From: Miscanthus floridulus | Lineage: Eukaryota; Streptophyta; Magnoliopsida; Poales; Poaceae | DNA length: 64,000 nucleotides | NCBI RefSeq assembly: GCF_019320115.1 | Contig: NC_089584.1 | Coordinates: forward strand, 57,842,852 to 57,906,851 | Direction of reading: 5' to 3' | Part shown: positions 43,945 to 54,117 of the stretch, piece by piece | How the letters are laid out: each line of letters begins with the position of its first letter | Numbering within the stretch: position 1 is the stretch's first letter | Program-made: the position numbers and the translations under genes | The notes under the pieces: generated by a model | What the model saw: the letters and a program-made list of their open reading frames with translations, nothing else | Told to the model about the DNA's origin: nothing | The model's database searches: none

Positions 43945-44680
43945 TTGACGAATTCATGCTGAAGAACAAAACCCACATACTTCTAGCCTACAACTGCGAG
44001 TATGTGTTCTCGACTTTTAATTTTATGCTTCTTTTTCATTAAGATTATTCGATAATTAGGATTCTGTGATTACAGCAACCATTTCGTCTTCATTTGTGTT
44101 AATCTTGCAAAAAATCTGATCAACCTATGGGACTCGAAGAAAAAACCATTTCATCATCTAGATGCACTGGTGGTAGTGCTAAATTAGTAAGCTGATCCTA
44201 ATAATATATTATTTTCTAATCACACATACCACTTTCTAATGTTTCTCCCTTTAATGTTGCTCAGTGTCCAAAGAAGACATCGGTGGGACGCCGGTCCCAT
44301 TCAAGGTTGTCGAAATGGAGGGGAAGTACCTATCATAGCCGGCGGGAAACAATGAATACGGGTTTATAGTAATGTGGGCAATGCTTCGCAACATCGGCGG
44401 GAAATCGAAAGAAGCTGATAAGTTGGTGTGTATAATCCCCATTTCATTTATGTCTGTTAATAATTCAATAAAATGATTTATTGTTCCTCTTTGGATATCA
44501 TCTTTTTTGAACGACAGCGCAAGAAATATAACCATGAAATGTTGTTAGACATGGAGATCATCGCACTGCAATCGAAGCTGGCAAAATTCATCTTAGCCGA
44601 GGTATTGGAAAAAGATGGAGTATTTTTCATTGCACAATTCATGAAGTACAAGGACTAGTATGGCCTAGAGCGGCTTGCCA
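43945..44680 (+). pseudogene. Ulp1-like (C48) peptidase remnant in CACTA fragment
   Basis: Pieces of a plus-strand protein: THILLAYNCEYVF (about 43972), then NNEYGFIVMWAMLRNIGG (44348-44401), then QRKKYNHEMLLDMEIIALQ and FILAEVLEKDGVFF (44514-44630). The N-[DE]-C-G-x-[FY]-V-M pattern around the catalytic Cys of Ulp1-type SUMO proteases is kept, except that the Cys codon is TAC (Tyr, 44357-44359). Plant CACTA and Mutator elements often carry such captured protease domains. Stops and likely introns separate the pieces. The assignment is motif-based and tentative. Confidence 0.5.
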
Positions 44681-44914
44681 TATTATTGTAAGAAGTTCGA
44701 GAAGCATTGCACAATCTGTGAAGTCCTGAAACATTTCTTTTTTATTTTGAGGGATCGAGATCTGGATAAGAACATTTGAATCGTAACCTGTAACATTTGT
44801 AATATTTAATATTGATGGACCTATCGTCTACGTAGCGTATATAAAGCGAAACTTGATTCCATGAAAAAAATATAAATTAAAATCAATTATAAAACAATAA
44901 AATACGAACATGAC

Positions 44915-45290
44915 ATCACTAGTCGATTATCAGAAAATCGACAGTGTTGTCGTAAACATCACTGTCGGTTAGCAACAAAATGGGCAGTAATGGCACTGCC
45001 GGCTTGATCCACAAACCGGTAGCGTTGGCTTAGCCATCACTTGCCGGTTCTTGTCACAAACCAGCAGTGATCCTTACTACAACACTACCGGTTGAATCAC
45101 TAACCGACTAGTGTTGTTGGAACTAAACTCTACCGGGAGGTCTTATAAACCGGCAGTGTTGGTGGAAATGAACACTGTCGGTTGTGTAAAGAACCAGCAG
45201 TGAAGTTGAAGAACACTGTCGGTATGGTTGTGCCGATTTAAAATCTCACAGTGATGGGGTATTTTAAACCGGTAGTGAAGTGTTATTCTG
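44915..45290. repeat. CACTA subterminal repeats
   Basis: About a dozen variants of CACTGCCGGTT / AACCGGCAGTG (for example near 44980, 45040, 45150 and 45265). Such arrays are the binding region of CACTA-encoded proteins in known elements. Confidence 0.75.
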
Positions 45291-45301
45291 ATGTAGTGTG
45301 A

Positions 45302-46459
45302 ATAAACTGCTTCCAGTAGATATTTACTAAGACTGAATATTATTGTCGTGAGCCAGTTGTTCTTCTAAGCTTTGATAGTTGTTGGTCGGCCCAAGATTTG
45401 ATCCACAAAAGTTGAATTTCTCTAACCACATGTTTAGAAAAAAACTGAGTGTTCTCTGTCATCGACTAGTCCAGTCTTGGCATGAGCATAAGTATAACCA
45501 GTCCATCCACCAATGCCCTTGGTCTAGGAGCCAACGTGTTGGTTTGTCAAGCAGATTATAAGGGGTAACCTGGTGCTATGATGTTGAGTCCAGTCAACAT
45601 TTGCACATCGGCTAGTGATGGTCATCAGGCCCGTGAGTAAACAAAGGAAAGCATTCAAGGCATCAAACCAAAACTGTGAGGCCGATTGTCGGTGTCTGAT
45701 GACCGGCAACTCAGTCACGGGAGTATCTAGGATGATGTTCGATGGGCTTCAGTGTATGCAGAACTCGACGGTGAACGTAGAGACAACAATTTATACTAGG
45801 TTTGGTCCGCCAGAACAGCGTCCCTATGTCCAGTTTGGGAGGAAAATATATTGTGCCCTGCGCTTAGGGTTTAGACAGTGAGGTCTGTTTAGCATAGCAA
45901 TGTTACTAGAATTACATGTGGGGAATTCCTAGTCACACTATATCTTCTCCCTTCCTTGCGAGGTATCCCTAGGGCCCTACACCGACACCGATGTCAACAA
46001 GTGGTTTGTTCTTATCCATATCGGCTAAAGAGAATGTGATACACTGATCTATATCATGTTCATCACACAAAACTTTCTTGGAGTCCAATACACGATGGTA
46101 CCAGTTCCTCCAACCTATGACTTGGTTAGGCCACGATCTGAAACTGTCTACCCAATCTGACAACTACATCTGAGAAATCTTGAAGGGAAGTCTCTGGGTT
46201 TAAGTTAATGAACTCGATAGGGTCAGGATTTCCTATAGGACCCAAATAATACAGATCTGGTTTACTTTCGCTTGGAATAAAGATATTTCCCTCAACTCCT
46301 ACAAAGAACGAAAGAAAGGGAGAAAAAATAAATCTAAGTGAAGCGCAAAAAGGAAAAGAGAAATCATGACCTAGGGTTCTAAACAAAGAAAACCAGGAAA
46401 TGACATGATAGAGAAGAAAAAATTGAACATACCTCTGGAACGTTGGTTGAAGTCGCCAT
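45302..46459 (-). pseudogene. Plant-mobile-domain (aminotransferase-like) gene remnant, copy B
   Basis: Read right to left. A possible first exon starts with an ATG at 46459 (MATSTNVPE, then a GT donor-like site). A gap ends in TTCTTTGTAG near 46300. Then come LYYLGPIGNPDPIEF, WVDSFRSWPNQVIGWRNWYHRV, LADMDKNKPL, (solo LTR), SASQFWFDALNAFL, SLADVQMLTGLNIIAPG and, near 45360-45310, LSKYLLEAVY. These words and their order fit the plant mobile domain found in MAIN/MAIL1-type proteins and in transposons. Frameshifts, stops, a 301-bp solo LTR and the CACTA end inactivate it. The intron phase does not join cleanly, so exon borders are provisional. I cannot say whether it was a host gene or transposon cargo. 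Confidence 0.65.
45687..45987. repeat. 301-bp solo LTR in PMD copy B, TSD CCGAT
   Basis: TGTCGGTGTC...CTACACCGACA with perfect CCGAT duplications (45682-45686 and 45988-45992). Removing it rejoins PMD text. It is in the same place in copy A, so it predates the A/B duplication. Confidence 0.88.
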
Positions 46460-47125
46460 TAGTGCAGAAGAGCGGAGATGGAGAAATCCAAGATTGGATC
46501 TAGCCTAAGGCAGTCCTTGCTTGATGGTGATCCTCACAGGAAGCAGAGGTACCGGCAGTGTGAAGGTTGGATTCGATTGAAGAAGAGAGAACCATATCTC
46601 ATCTAGGGTTTTGGCTTGAAATGGGCGAGATGGCGCCTAGAAAATGAAGGCGATTGTCAAAGGTAGAAGATGGAGACATCGATTAAGTGAATAAAAAACC
46701 GATTTGGCCCGAGATTCGAGGCGACACATGCGTGTCGAAGAGGAACAATCAGCCTAGTTCGCTAGTTGGTTTCTGGACTCCCGACTAGTGCCTAGGTTTG
46801 TTGTGAGAGGAAAACACTATTGGCTGGCTGATAAGCCCTGGCTAAAACTAACAAGCGAATAGGTTCAATATAGCTGGGGTAATAATTGCTCGAGTTAATC
46901 TCAAAACAAACATATTTTATTTTGAAATTGGGGGGGCATGTGTTTACACCAGATTTTGGAATGGATCGCAAAGATCATGATGTCAGCGGTATTGGCTCAG
47001 GCGTAACAGAGTTGGATTCTGCCAGAAAGAGAATCATGGGGTCCTATTTGTATAAATTAGATTAGTTTCCTTTTACGCCAAAATTGTTTAGTCTTATTCG
47101 ATTAGGACTCTGTATCGGCCCAGGG

Positions 47126-47133
47126 TATAAATA
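47126..47133 (+). promoter_or_regulatory. TATA box in LTR-like segment, copy B
   Basis: TATAAATA in GGGTATAAATATAAGCCCCGG, identical in copy A (42007-42014). Confidence 0.45.
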
Positions 47134-48060
47134 TAAGCCCCGGCTATTGCATCATGTTTATCTCTCGATCAATACAATATCTTTTTCTGGCTTCATGCGA
47201 TTGCATTATGAGTAGGTGTAACATAATTCTCAGCGAGTTCTTCAGTAGGCAAGGCTGCATCGATTTCGATATCCCGTTTGTATGTAACTACCGTCATTAT
47301 CAACTTTTATCTAATCTTGTAAGGCTGCATCTTTTGATCTCTTGCTAGATTTGATATTAGTCAAAGTTTTTGATTCTAACACGTTTAAAAAGGTTGCATC
47401 TTATTATCTCTTGCTAGATTTAGTAGAATCGCCAGTTATCCAACCAGGATTAAGATACATCGGTTTATATATTTTGAATCTGTCGTCTTGTTGTTTATCA
47501 CATTTATCTTGTTCCTGGCGTCAGATTGGCTTATCGGCTAGTTTTACATAGTGTGTTTTCATTATTCTGTTTTACTATAAATAGATCTATGGGCTTGCAA
47601 GCTTTAATTTATCACCCTACTATCAACACTATCACAATTTGATCCGATTGATGGTGACACTAGATTAGATCTTGTTAGCCTATGGATTTCTTTGTACACA
47701 AGTTCTTAAAAGGTAAGGCTGAGCGGGATAGCCGCTTCGGGTAGGAGTTTTGTCCTCCTACTGTCTCGCCTATCGCCTAGTGTACCTATTGTGAGGACTT
47801 AATCTTTATGTTGCAACTGTGTGATTAAGATAAATCACAGGAGTAGAGTTTGAATCAAAGGAACCTTGTACTCTCTCATTGTTCTCCCACCTAGCTATGC
47901 CTCATTGTTCTCCCAACTAGCTATACCTTACTAAAGTTATCCTTAAGCTACTTTACACTTGCTTCATCACCCTTCCTATCCAATATTCGATTACCTCTCT
48001 GCACTAATTGGTACTAAGTTATGGTAAACATTAAGATCTCTTGTTTATTATTACTAGTAT

Positions 48061-48205
48061 ATGCCCGTGCATTGCTACGGTAGCCTCAAAATTTTCAACA
48101 CTAACTATTGCCGTGTTGCTACAAGAGCCTCAACTTTTTCAACACAACAGCTACTTGTCATGTGTTGCTATGAGAGCCTCAACTTTTTCAACACAATAGC
48201 TATTG
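48061..48205. repeat. 49-bp tandem repeat at end of copy B
   Basis: Three units of GTGTTGCTAYRAGAGCCTCA followed by ACTTTTTCAACACAAYAGCT. Copy A ends with about two units (43820-43935). Confidence 0.7.
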
Positions 48206-50210
48206 GCCCTGTTCATTCCTACGACTATATAAAATTTAAATAAACAAAATAGTATAATCCAAAATAATATGCGTACAAAGGAACATAGGGGGCATACAAA
48301 AAGGCTTAACATTCTTGTAGAAAATGAAAAAAGTTAGCTTTCCAAGGAGCTTTAGAAATGATACACTTAGTTTTTCAAACAAAGAACAAATTTTCATAAT
48401 TAGATTTGCGAAGTGCTGATTGCAGATCATCCTTTAATAATTATAAGTGAAGCTGGAGCCTGGTGGCATAAAATTCATATTGTTTTTGTGCTGACAAAGA
48501 GATAAATCCCTGCATTCGTGCATTCGGCAAGAGTTGCCAATAGGAAAAAAGTTAGTTATATATCAACACCTGCTATAGATTTAGGAAACCCCTGTTGTAT
48601 TCATATTTAACTTGCTAATTCAAAGAGGAGAGTCCAACAAATTTTAGGAAACACCTTTAACCAGAACATTGGGCTACCTGAGTGAAGCCTAGACTCAAAG
48701 AAAGGACAACCTAACTTGCACCCAAAAAATGCAGGAACTGCAATTAATCAAAAAGCACACACAGGGAATGTTTCAGATGCGCCCTCTTTAATTAAGGTTG
48801 AGATATTATTCGATGACTATCTAGAGTAACACCATAGTAGAATGCATATATCTTTCAGACATGAGCTTTTATACTGATTTTGCGCTAGATACTACATGAC
48901 AAATGGACACAAGGATCCTGCATAGACCACATATATGGTAGCATTAGGAGAGTCATTATAGACCATGCAATCGTTAATTGACTCATTAGGAAACACGTTG
49001 GGGCAGTTGGGTTGCAACAAGTTTGGGGCAAAAGCTTTGTTGGCCAAACCCAGGTTTCTCTCTACTTTGGTGGCCAAGCCCTGGTTTCTCTCTACTTTGT
49101 TGGCCAAATCTTGTGGTAGACTGATTGCCATGGTCAAGCCCAGGTTTCTCTCTACTTTTTTGGCAAATCTTTAGCCCCCAAACACATGGAACCAAAAGCT
49201 TATATACTCTAGGTCACATAAACACCCAAATAAACTATAATGAGATTTCCCTGATGAGAAGCATAAATCCAGACTTCCTAGGCTTAACACCCTGCATACA
49301 TAATCTCCACAAACAGGTGAAAGAGATTAAGTCAAAATTCAACTTGACACCAATTATTTGCTATGAGCAATGAAAGACAGTTTGTACTAAATTGTATATG
49401 TAAAATGCAAGACACCATGAGATTGCTCAAAGAGCTCTTCAAATTACTCAAGTAATGCCTCAAGCAAACAGGCCTGCAAAGATCCTCAGTTCATAGGACA
49501 TCTCAATCACAACAAAAAGAAATACTGATTTTCATAAAAAAAACTATGTTTCAGGATGAGATGCGTACATGGCGCAAATAATTCCTAGGTTTAACACCCT
49601 GCACACCCAAATAAACTATAATGAGATTTCACTGATTATGCTCTAATATTGGAACATGAAGTATGGCAGCTGCACAGGAACTAAAACCTACGCATCTTAG
49701 CCTTAGCAGTGACCATGTTTCTTCGGTTTGGAACTTTTATGACTCACATGGGTCCTTCAGTAAATGATGCTCCCAATTATAACGCATCTGCACATGAACC
49801 CAAAACATAAAATACATTACCTCATTGAATAAAAATACATGGAATGCACCAAAATTTAGTAGAAAGAACTGGGAATAAAATGAAGCCACATTATTAAAGA
49901 TGCATCTAGTAGAAACCAAAGACTCAAGGTTCCATGGTATGTAAAATTTCATCAATCAGCTTTACTTTTTAAATGTACCACTCTACATGATCAGGTCACT
50001 TATTTCATAAATTTTCTCTAGGATCTCGTACTCACTTATGATCCATTGTGTTTTTATGTTCCAGGACATAACTCTGTAAATCGCGCTAAATCAAAAAGTA
50101 GAACCTGGTTTCTACTTTTTAAAGCCACATTCGCTATTTAATTTGGATTTTAGTTGATAAGTAAAAATCAATTGGTTGAGTGCAAGAGTTGAAAACAAGA
50201 AAGGGATATA
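48206..50210. other. AT-rich stretch, no gene recognised
   Basis: Two kb without family motifs. It holds a short imperfect tandem repeat (49030-49175) and a dispersed pair near 49229-49300 and 49585-49640 sharing AATAAACTATAATGAGATTTC and TTAACACCCTGCA. A minus-strand frame across the tandem repeat (49137-48892) has VERNLGLA-type units, but nothing identifies it as a gene. Confidence 0.4.
49030..49175. repeat. Imperfect 33-bp-type tandem repeat
   Basis: Three to four units containing CCAGGTTTCTCTCTACTTTG and TTGGCCAA. In the minus strand it stays in frame and encodes repeated KVERN-GLA units. Confidence 0.6.
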
Positions 50211-50334
50211 GGCCATGTTCGCTTCTCTTATAATTCAGTCTTTTTCAGCTTGTTTTTTCAGCCGGAACAGTATTTTTCTCTTACAACAAATCAGCTGTGT
50301 TTCGGTTTGTTTTTTCAACGAAGCGAACGGGGCC
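50211..50334. mobile_element. MITE, 124 bp
   Basis: Terminal inverted repeats GGCCATGTTCGCTT / AAGCGAACGGGGCC, flanked by ATA on both sides (a possible 3-bp target duplication). Inner text (TTCAGCCGGAACAGTATTTTTCTC) is of a type very common in grass genomes. No coding capacity. Confidence 0.75.
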
Positions 50335-50463
50335 ATAATCAATTTGTTTAACAAGTAATATAACAAATAGTTAAGTAGCACGCAAATTCCCTGTATTCTA
50401 TTAATCAACTTAAGGGATATCAATAACAGTGATAATCACCTTACGAAGCATAAGACACTTGAG

Positions 50464-50731
50464 CTAATTAAAAAATGAAACAATGGAACTGCTAACAGCA
50501 TAAAACAAAGGAACCTCGCCTGCTCGCCAGCGTGCAGCACTGCAGCACCGCCGGAACTCTGGCCACCCCTGCAGCAGCAGCGTCGACGTGCCAGCGGCAG
50601 CAGCAACCGCGAGCAGCATGATAGTCGCCTTTACATCTCCGGATAAGAAGTACATCGCGCTTGCCGCCGAGTCCGACCGATCTGCTGTGGCTCAAGCAAG
50701 CCAGGCTCTGCTCCGTGGCAGCCGTACGTCA
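50464..50731 (-). other. GC-rich possible host exon, cut by copia insertion
   Basis: CpG-rich, unlike its surroundings. A minus-strand frame from an ATG near 50655 encodes a hydrophobic segment (FLSGDVKATIMLLAVAAAAG) followed by LLLQGWPEF, like one membrane span. Resemblance to CASP-like membrane proteins is possible but weak. The sequence continues on the far side of the copia element at 59381. No complete gene can be drawn. Confidence 0.3.
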
Positions 50732-50980
50732 TGAAAGCATAAGTCTTCTGGTTAACTATCTATGATGCTTATCTTAGGTGTAGTTGGTGCATATGTCATC
50801 ATCCTTATCATCTATCTTATCATACTTTAGCATCTACTTTAGTAGTTGAAATATGTTAATATGTTGTAGCTTTCTTAAGTTGCAAGCATGCTACTCTATA
50901 TGTATCCCCAACCTACCATGGTTTATGGCAAGGCCAATGAAATGGAAATCTAGCCTCAAACCTGTGTTTTGTCTCCAACA
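50732..50980 (+). repeat. Copia 5' LTR, 249 bp
   Basis: TGAAAGC...CCAACA, preceded by CGTCA. Differs from the 3' LTR by small indels and substitutions. Confidence 0.92.
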
Positions 50981-50982
50981 AA

Positions 50983-50995
50983 TGATATCTAGAGC
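50983..50995 (+). promoter_or_regulatory. Copia primer-binding site
   Basis: TGATATCTAGAGC, a one-insertion, one-substitution form of the tRNA-Met site TGGTATCAGAGC, 2 bp after the LTR. Confidence 0.75.
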
Positions 50996-51038
50996 CTAGT
51001 TATCTTTCTTGCATTCTTCCTATCCAAATTCCGCCGCC

Positions 51039-52675
51039 ATGTCCTATCCTCCCCGTAACCACTCCTCTGCCGTTTACACCCGGAGTGGCCGGTCGGCTGG
51101 CGATGGCGGCACTACAGAGCCTTCACGGGCGGTAGATGAGCATGCAGCAGCCCAGTCCGTGGCAGATCGATGAAAGGAGGAGGCGGTGGTGCGAGCGCAG
51201 GTCACTGCTCTAGCGGAGCGGCTGGCGGCTGCTGAGCTGGCAGTAGTGCGGGCTGTTGAGACGGCCGCGGTCATGGCTGCTACGGCTCAAGCGACGGCGG
51301 CAGAGGCCGTGGCTCTGCGCGAAGGAGGAGCAGGCGGTTTCGGCGCGGGTGCTGGTGCGGACACGCGGGAGCGTGCGGTCGCGGTGGAGTAGGAGCCACG
51401 GGTCACGTAGGACTTCAGCGAGCGGATGGCGGGAGTTGCATGCACGGACACCTGACTCGAGCGCGAGGACCTACGGGCGGCGTGGGACACATGGTCCCAG
51501 GACCGGCGAGGCTTCGATGGACTCGGCTAGGATCCACGCGGAGCAGGCGTTCGTGCACAGGATGCGCGTGCATCAGGCAACGCCGATGCCTGGTTCGAGC
51601 TCGAGGAGCTACGGCCCACGCGGGATCCGCGAGTTGACCGCGAGCTGGAGGCCCAGTAGCATCGGGAGCACGCGGAGCTAGAGCAGGCGCTGTAGGACTT
51701 CGACGCACATGACCCCAGAGACGCAGCCTCGGCGGATGTGACCATGGCGACAAGGAGCATGGCGGATGGGATGCTGGCGCGTGGAGCCCTTGTAGGCGGC
51801 GCGACTCCCTTGCCCTGGACCGGCGCCGTGGTCGCCATGGCTGGCACGGTTCCCCTCCCGTCGTCCACACCGTGTCAAGGATTCTATCGCTAGCAGCGGA
51901 TGGCCCATGCTCACCAAGACCAACTACGCCAAGTGGTCCATGGTGATGAAGGTGAAGATGTAGGAGCGGCGCACGTGGGACGCGGTATGGTACGGCGACG
52001 CCGACTTCGACGACGATCGGCGAGTGCTAGAGGCGCTCCTTTCTGCTGTTCCGCTGGAGATGCACTCCTCCCTCGCAAACAAGGAGACCACCAACGACGC
52101 CTGGGACACCATCGCCGTGGCACATATCGGCAGCTACCGTGCCCGTAGATCCATGCTACAGAAGCTATGTCAGGAGTTGGAGAACCTGGCTTTCAAGCTA
52201 GGTGAGGACGATGATGACTTTGCTCTCTGCCTCAACACCCTAATGTAGTAGTTGGCGCGGTACGGCGACGACGACATCGATGAGGAGAGCCATCAAGAAG
52301 TTCCTCCGTGTCATTGCCAAGAAGTACTCGTAGGTCACCACCACGATCGAGATGTTGCTGGACTTCTCTAAGCTGTAGATCGAGGAGATGAGGGGTTGCC
52401 TCAAGGTCATCGACAACCGCAAGCAGCTACCTCCCTCAGAGCCAGTCACCATCAGTGGCAAGCTTCTCTTCACCAAGGAGCTATGGCTCATCTGCCAGCA
52501 GGAGCGAAAGAATGGGGAGGCCTCGGGTTCTTTGGCTTCAGGTTTGTCGAGTAGTCGCAAGCGTAGGCCATGCAAGCGGGACAAGGTGCGTGGTGGTGCT
52601 CCTAATGATGCTAGCGGTGAGCGCAAGGCTACTTGCGATGACACCTACAAGAACTACGGGAGAACCAACCACTAG
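51039..52675 (+). pseudogene. gag: Copia gag remnant with long N-terminal extension
   Basis: The likely start is the ATG at 51039 (MSYPPRNHSSAVY). About 280 codons of Ala/Arg/Glu-rich sequence follow, including a predicted coiled coil (AQVTALAERLAAAELAVVRA). The usual Gag part comes after a frameshift near 51900: LTKTNYAKWSMVMKVKM, RRTWDAVWYGDADFDDD, KETTNDAWDTI, AFKLGEDDDDFALCLNTLM. TAG replaces an expected Gln or Glu codon several times. The zinc-knuckle region near 52620-52670 is shifted out of frame. Extensions of this size are unusual for copia Gag. Confidence 0.8.
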
Positions 52676-52859
52676 GCCAAGGACTAGCTAGCAAGCAAAG
52701 CATGGCAGTTAGGCACACGTCGTGCAAGCACAGGAGGGTGACAAGCCGGATCTATTCATCATACACGGGGGCATTGAGCTGCATTCCTCTCCAACGCTAG
52801 CCACCGCCGCGATCCTCTACCTCGACGAGCCATGGGCCCATGTCTTCCTCGGCAATAGG

Positions 52860-53110
52860 TCTGGTGGTGACAAGATCAATGGGTGGTACCTCGACACCGG
52901 CGCCACCCACCACATGACCAGGCGGCGAGAGTTCTTCTCCAAGCTCGACTCCAGCAGTTCGAGGCTCTATCAAGTTCGAAGGATGCCTCCACCATGGAGA
53001 TCAAGGGTGTTGACTCCATCGTCTTCACCACCAAGACCGGTGAGCACCGGCTGCTCACCGACATCTACTACATCTCCATGCTGAGGAACTCCATCATCAG
53101 CTTGGGTCTT
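52860..53110 (+). pseudogene. pol: Copia protease remnant
   Basis: The active-site phrase WYLDTGATHHMT (about 52884-52919) is intact; Asp-Thr-Gly is the catalytic triad of aspartic proteases. A frameshift follows (about 52960), after which DSIVFTTKTGEHRLLTDIYYI continues the domain. Confidence 0.82.
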
Positions 53111-53229
53111 GCGCATCTAGGATCACCATCGTCACCTTCTCGCCTAGGTGAACAGAGGCACCAACCACCTCTACATTCTTCATGTGCAAGTGGCATAGCC
53201 CAGTGTGTCTTGCAGGCCACCGCGATGAC

Positions 53230-54117
53230 TGATGCTTGGTGGTGGCACGAGCACTTTGGGCACCTCAACTTTGATTCCCTGAAGCAGCTCGGCAACAACA
53301 AGATGGTGTAGGGCATGTTGTGAGTCAAGCACGTGGAGCAGTTCTACGACACCTGCATCCTCACCAAGCATCGATGCCTCCCCTTCCCTCGCTAGGCAAG
53401 CTTCCACGCCAAGCAGAAGCTAGAGTTCATGCATGGTGACCTCTATGGCCCCGTGACACCAGCCACACCTAGAGGCCGGCGCTTCTTCCTGCTCCTCATT
53501 GACAACGGGTCCTACTACATGTGGCTGGTCCTGCTCAACACCAAGGTGGTGCCTGCGGATGCCATCAAGCTATTACGAAGGAGTGCAGTAGCAAACTTCG
53601 GGTGCTACGCACCAACAATGGCGGTGAGTTCACGGTGCCTGAGTTAATAGTGTACTACACCGATGAGGGGATCCATCGCCACTTCTCTGCCCCGTACAAC
53701 CCTTAGCAGAATAGTGTCATTGAGCACTACAACCAGACGATGGTGGCCACAGCCCATGCCCTCCTTAAGCAGAGAGGGATGCCAGCAATCTTCTGGGGGG
53801 AGGCGATGATGACTGCCATCCATCTCCTCAACCACTCGCCCACCAAGGCCCTAGATGGCAAGATGCCATACAAGGCCTAGCACGGGCACAAGCTAGTGGT
53901 GAGCCACCTCCGTGTTTTTGGCTGTCTCACATTTGCCAACGAGCTCAACCACGTCAGCAAGCTCGATGACTGGAGCACGCTAGGGGTCTTCATTGGCTAT
54001 GCGGAGGGCGTCAAGGCCTACTACATCCTCAACCCTGCGACACAGCATGTCCGCATCTCCCGTGACATCATGTTCGACAAAGGGCAAGGCTGGGCTAGGG
54101 ACAAGGCGGTAGACGAC
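53230..54117 (+). pseudogene. pol: Copia integrase remnant, first part
   Basis: Zinc-finger part WWWHEHFGHLNFDSLKQL, with the first Cys of the usual CDTC now Tyr (YDTC). Core: HGDLYGP keeps the first Asp. The second catalytic position reads RTNNGGEF where RTDNGGEF is normal, so the Asp is Asn. The Glu in IEHYNQT is kept. Also FWGEAMMTAIHLLN, VFGCLTFA and GVFIGY. Stops near 53311, 53325 and 53704. It ends at the solo LTR at 54118 and continues at 55653. Confidence 0.88.

Larger units (their letters stand above)
43936..45298 (+). mobile_element. 3' end of a CACTA (En/Spm-type) transposon
   Basis: The right end reads GTTATTCTGATGTAGTG, the complement of CACTACATCAGAATAAC, with the CACTA signature. 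The preceding 380 bp are packed with subterminal motifs in both orientations. The left CACTA end is not visible before copy A, so the element is truncated. It interrupts the PMD gene of copy B: PMD text resumes just right of 45298. Confidence 0.78.
45645..48200. repeat. Composite segment copy B
   Basis: Counterpart of copy A with the same solo LTR, MITE and LTR-like sections. It lacks the about 860 bp present in A (junction at about 47698, TTTGTACAC to AAGTTCTTAAAAGG). Its PMD part extends further left to 45302. Confidence 0.8.

Noticed and set aside
44251..44535. Minus-strand ORF over the CACTA fragment
   Set aside because: Antisense to the better supported Ulp1-like plus-strand remnant.
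51256..51681. Arg/Ser-rich plus-strand ORF and overlapping minus-strand ORFs
   Set aside because: Shadows of the GC-rich Ala/Arg-rich Gag extension in another frame; strong GC bias opens all frames.
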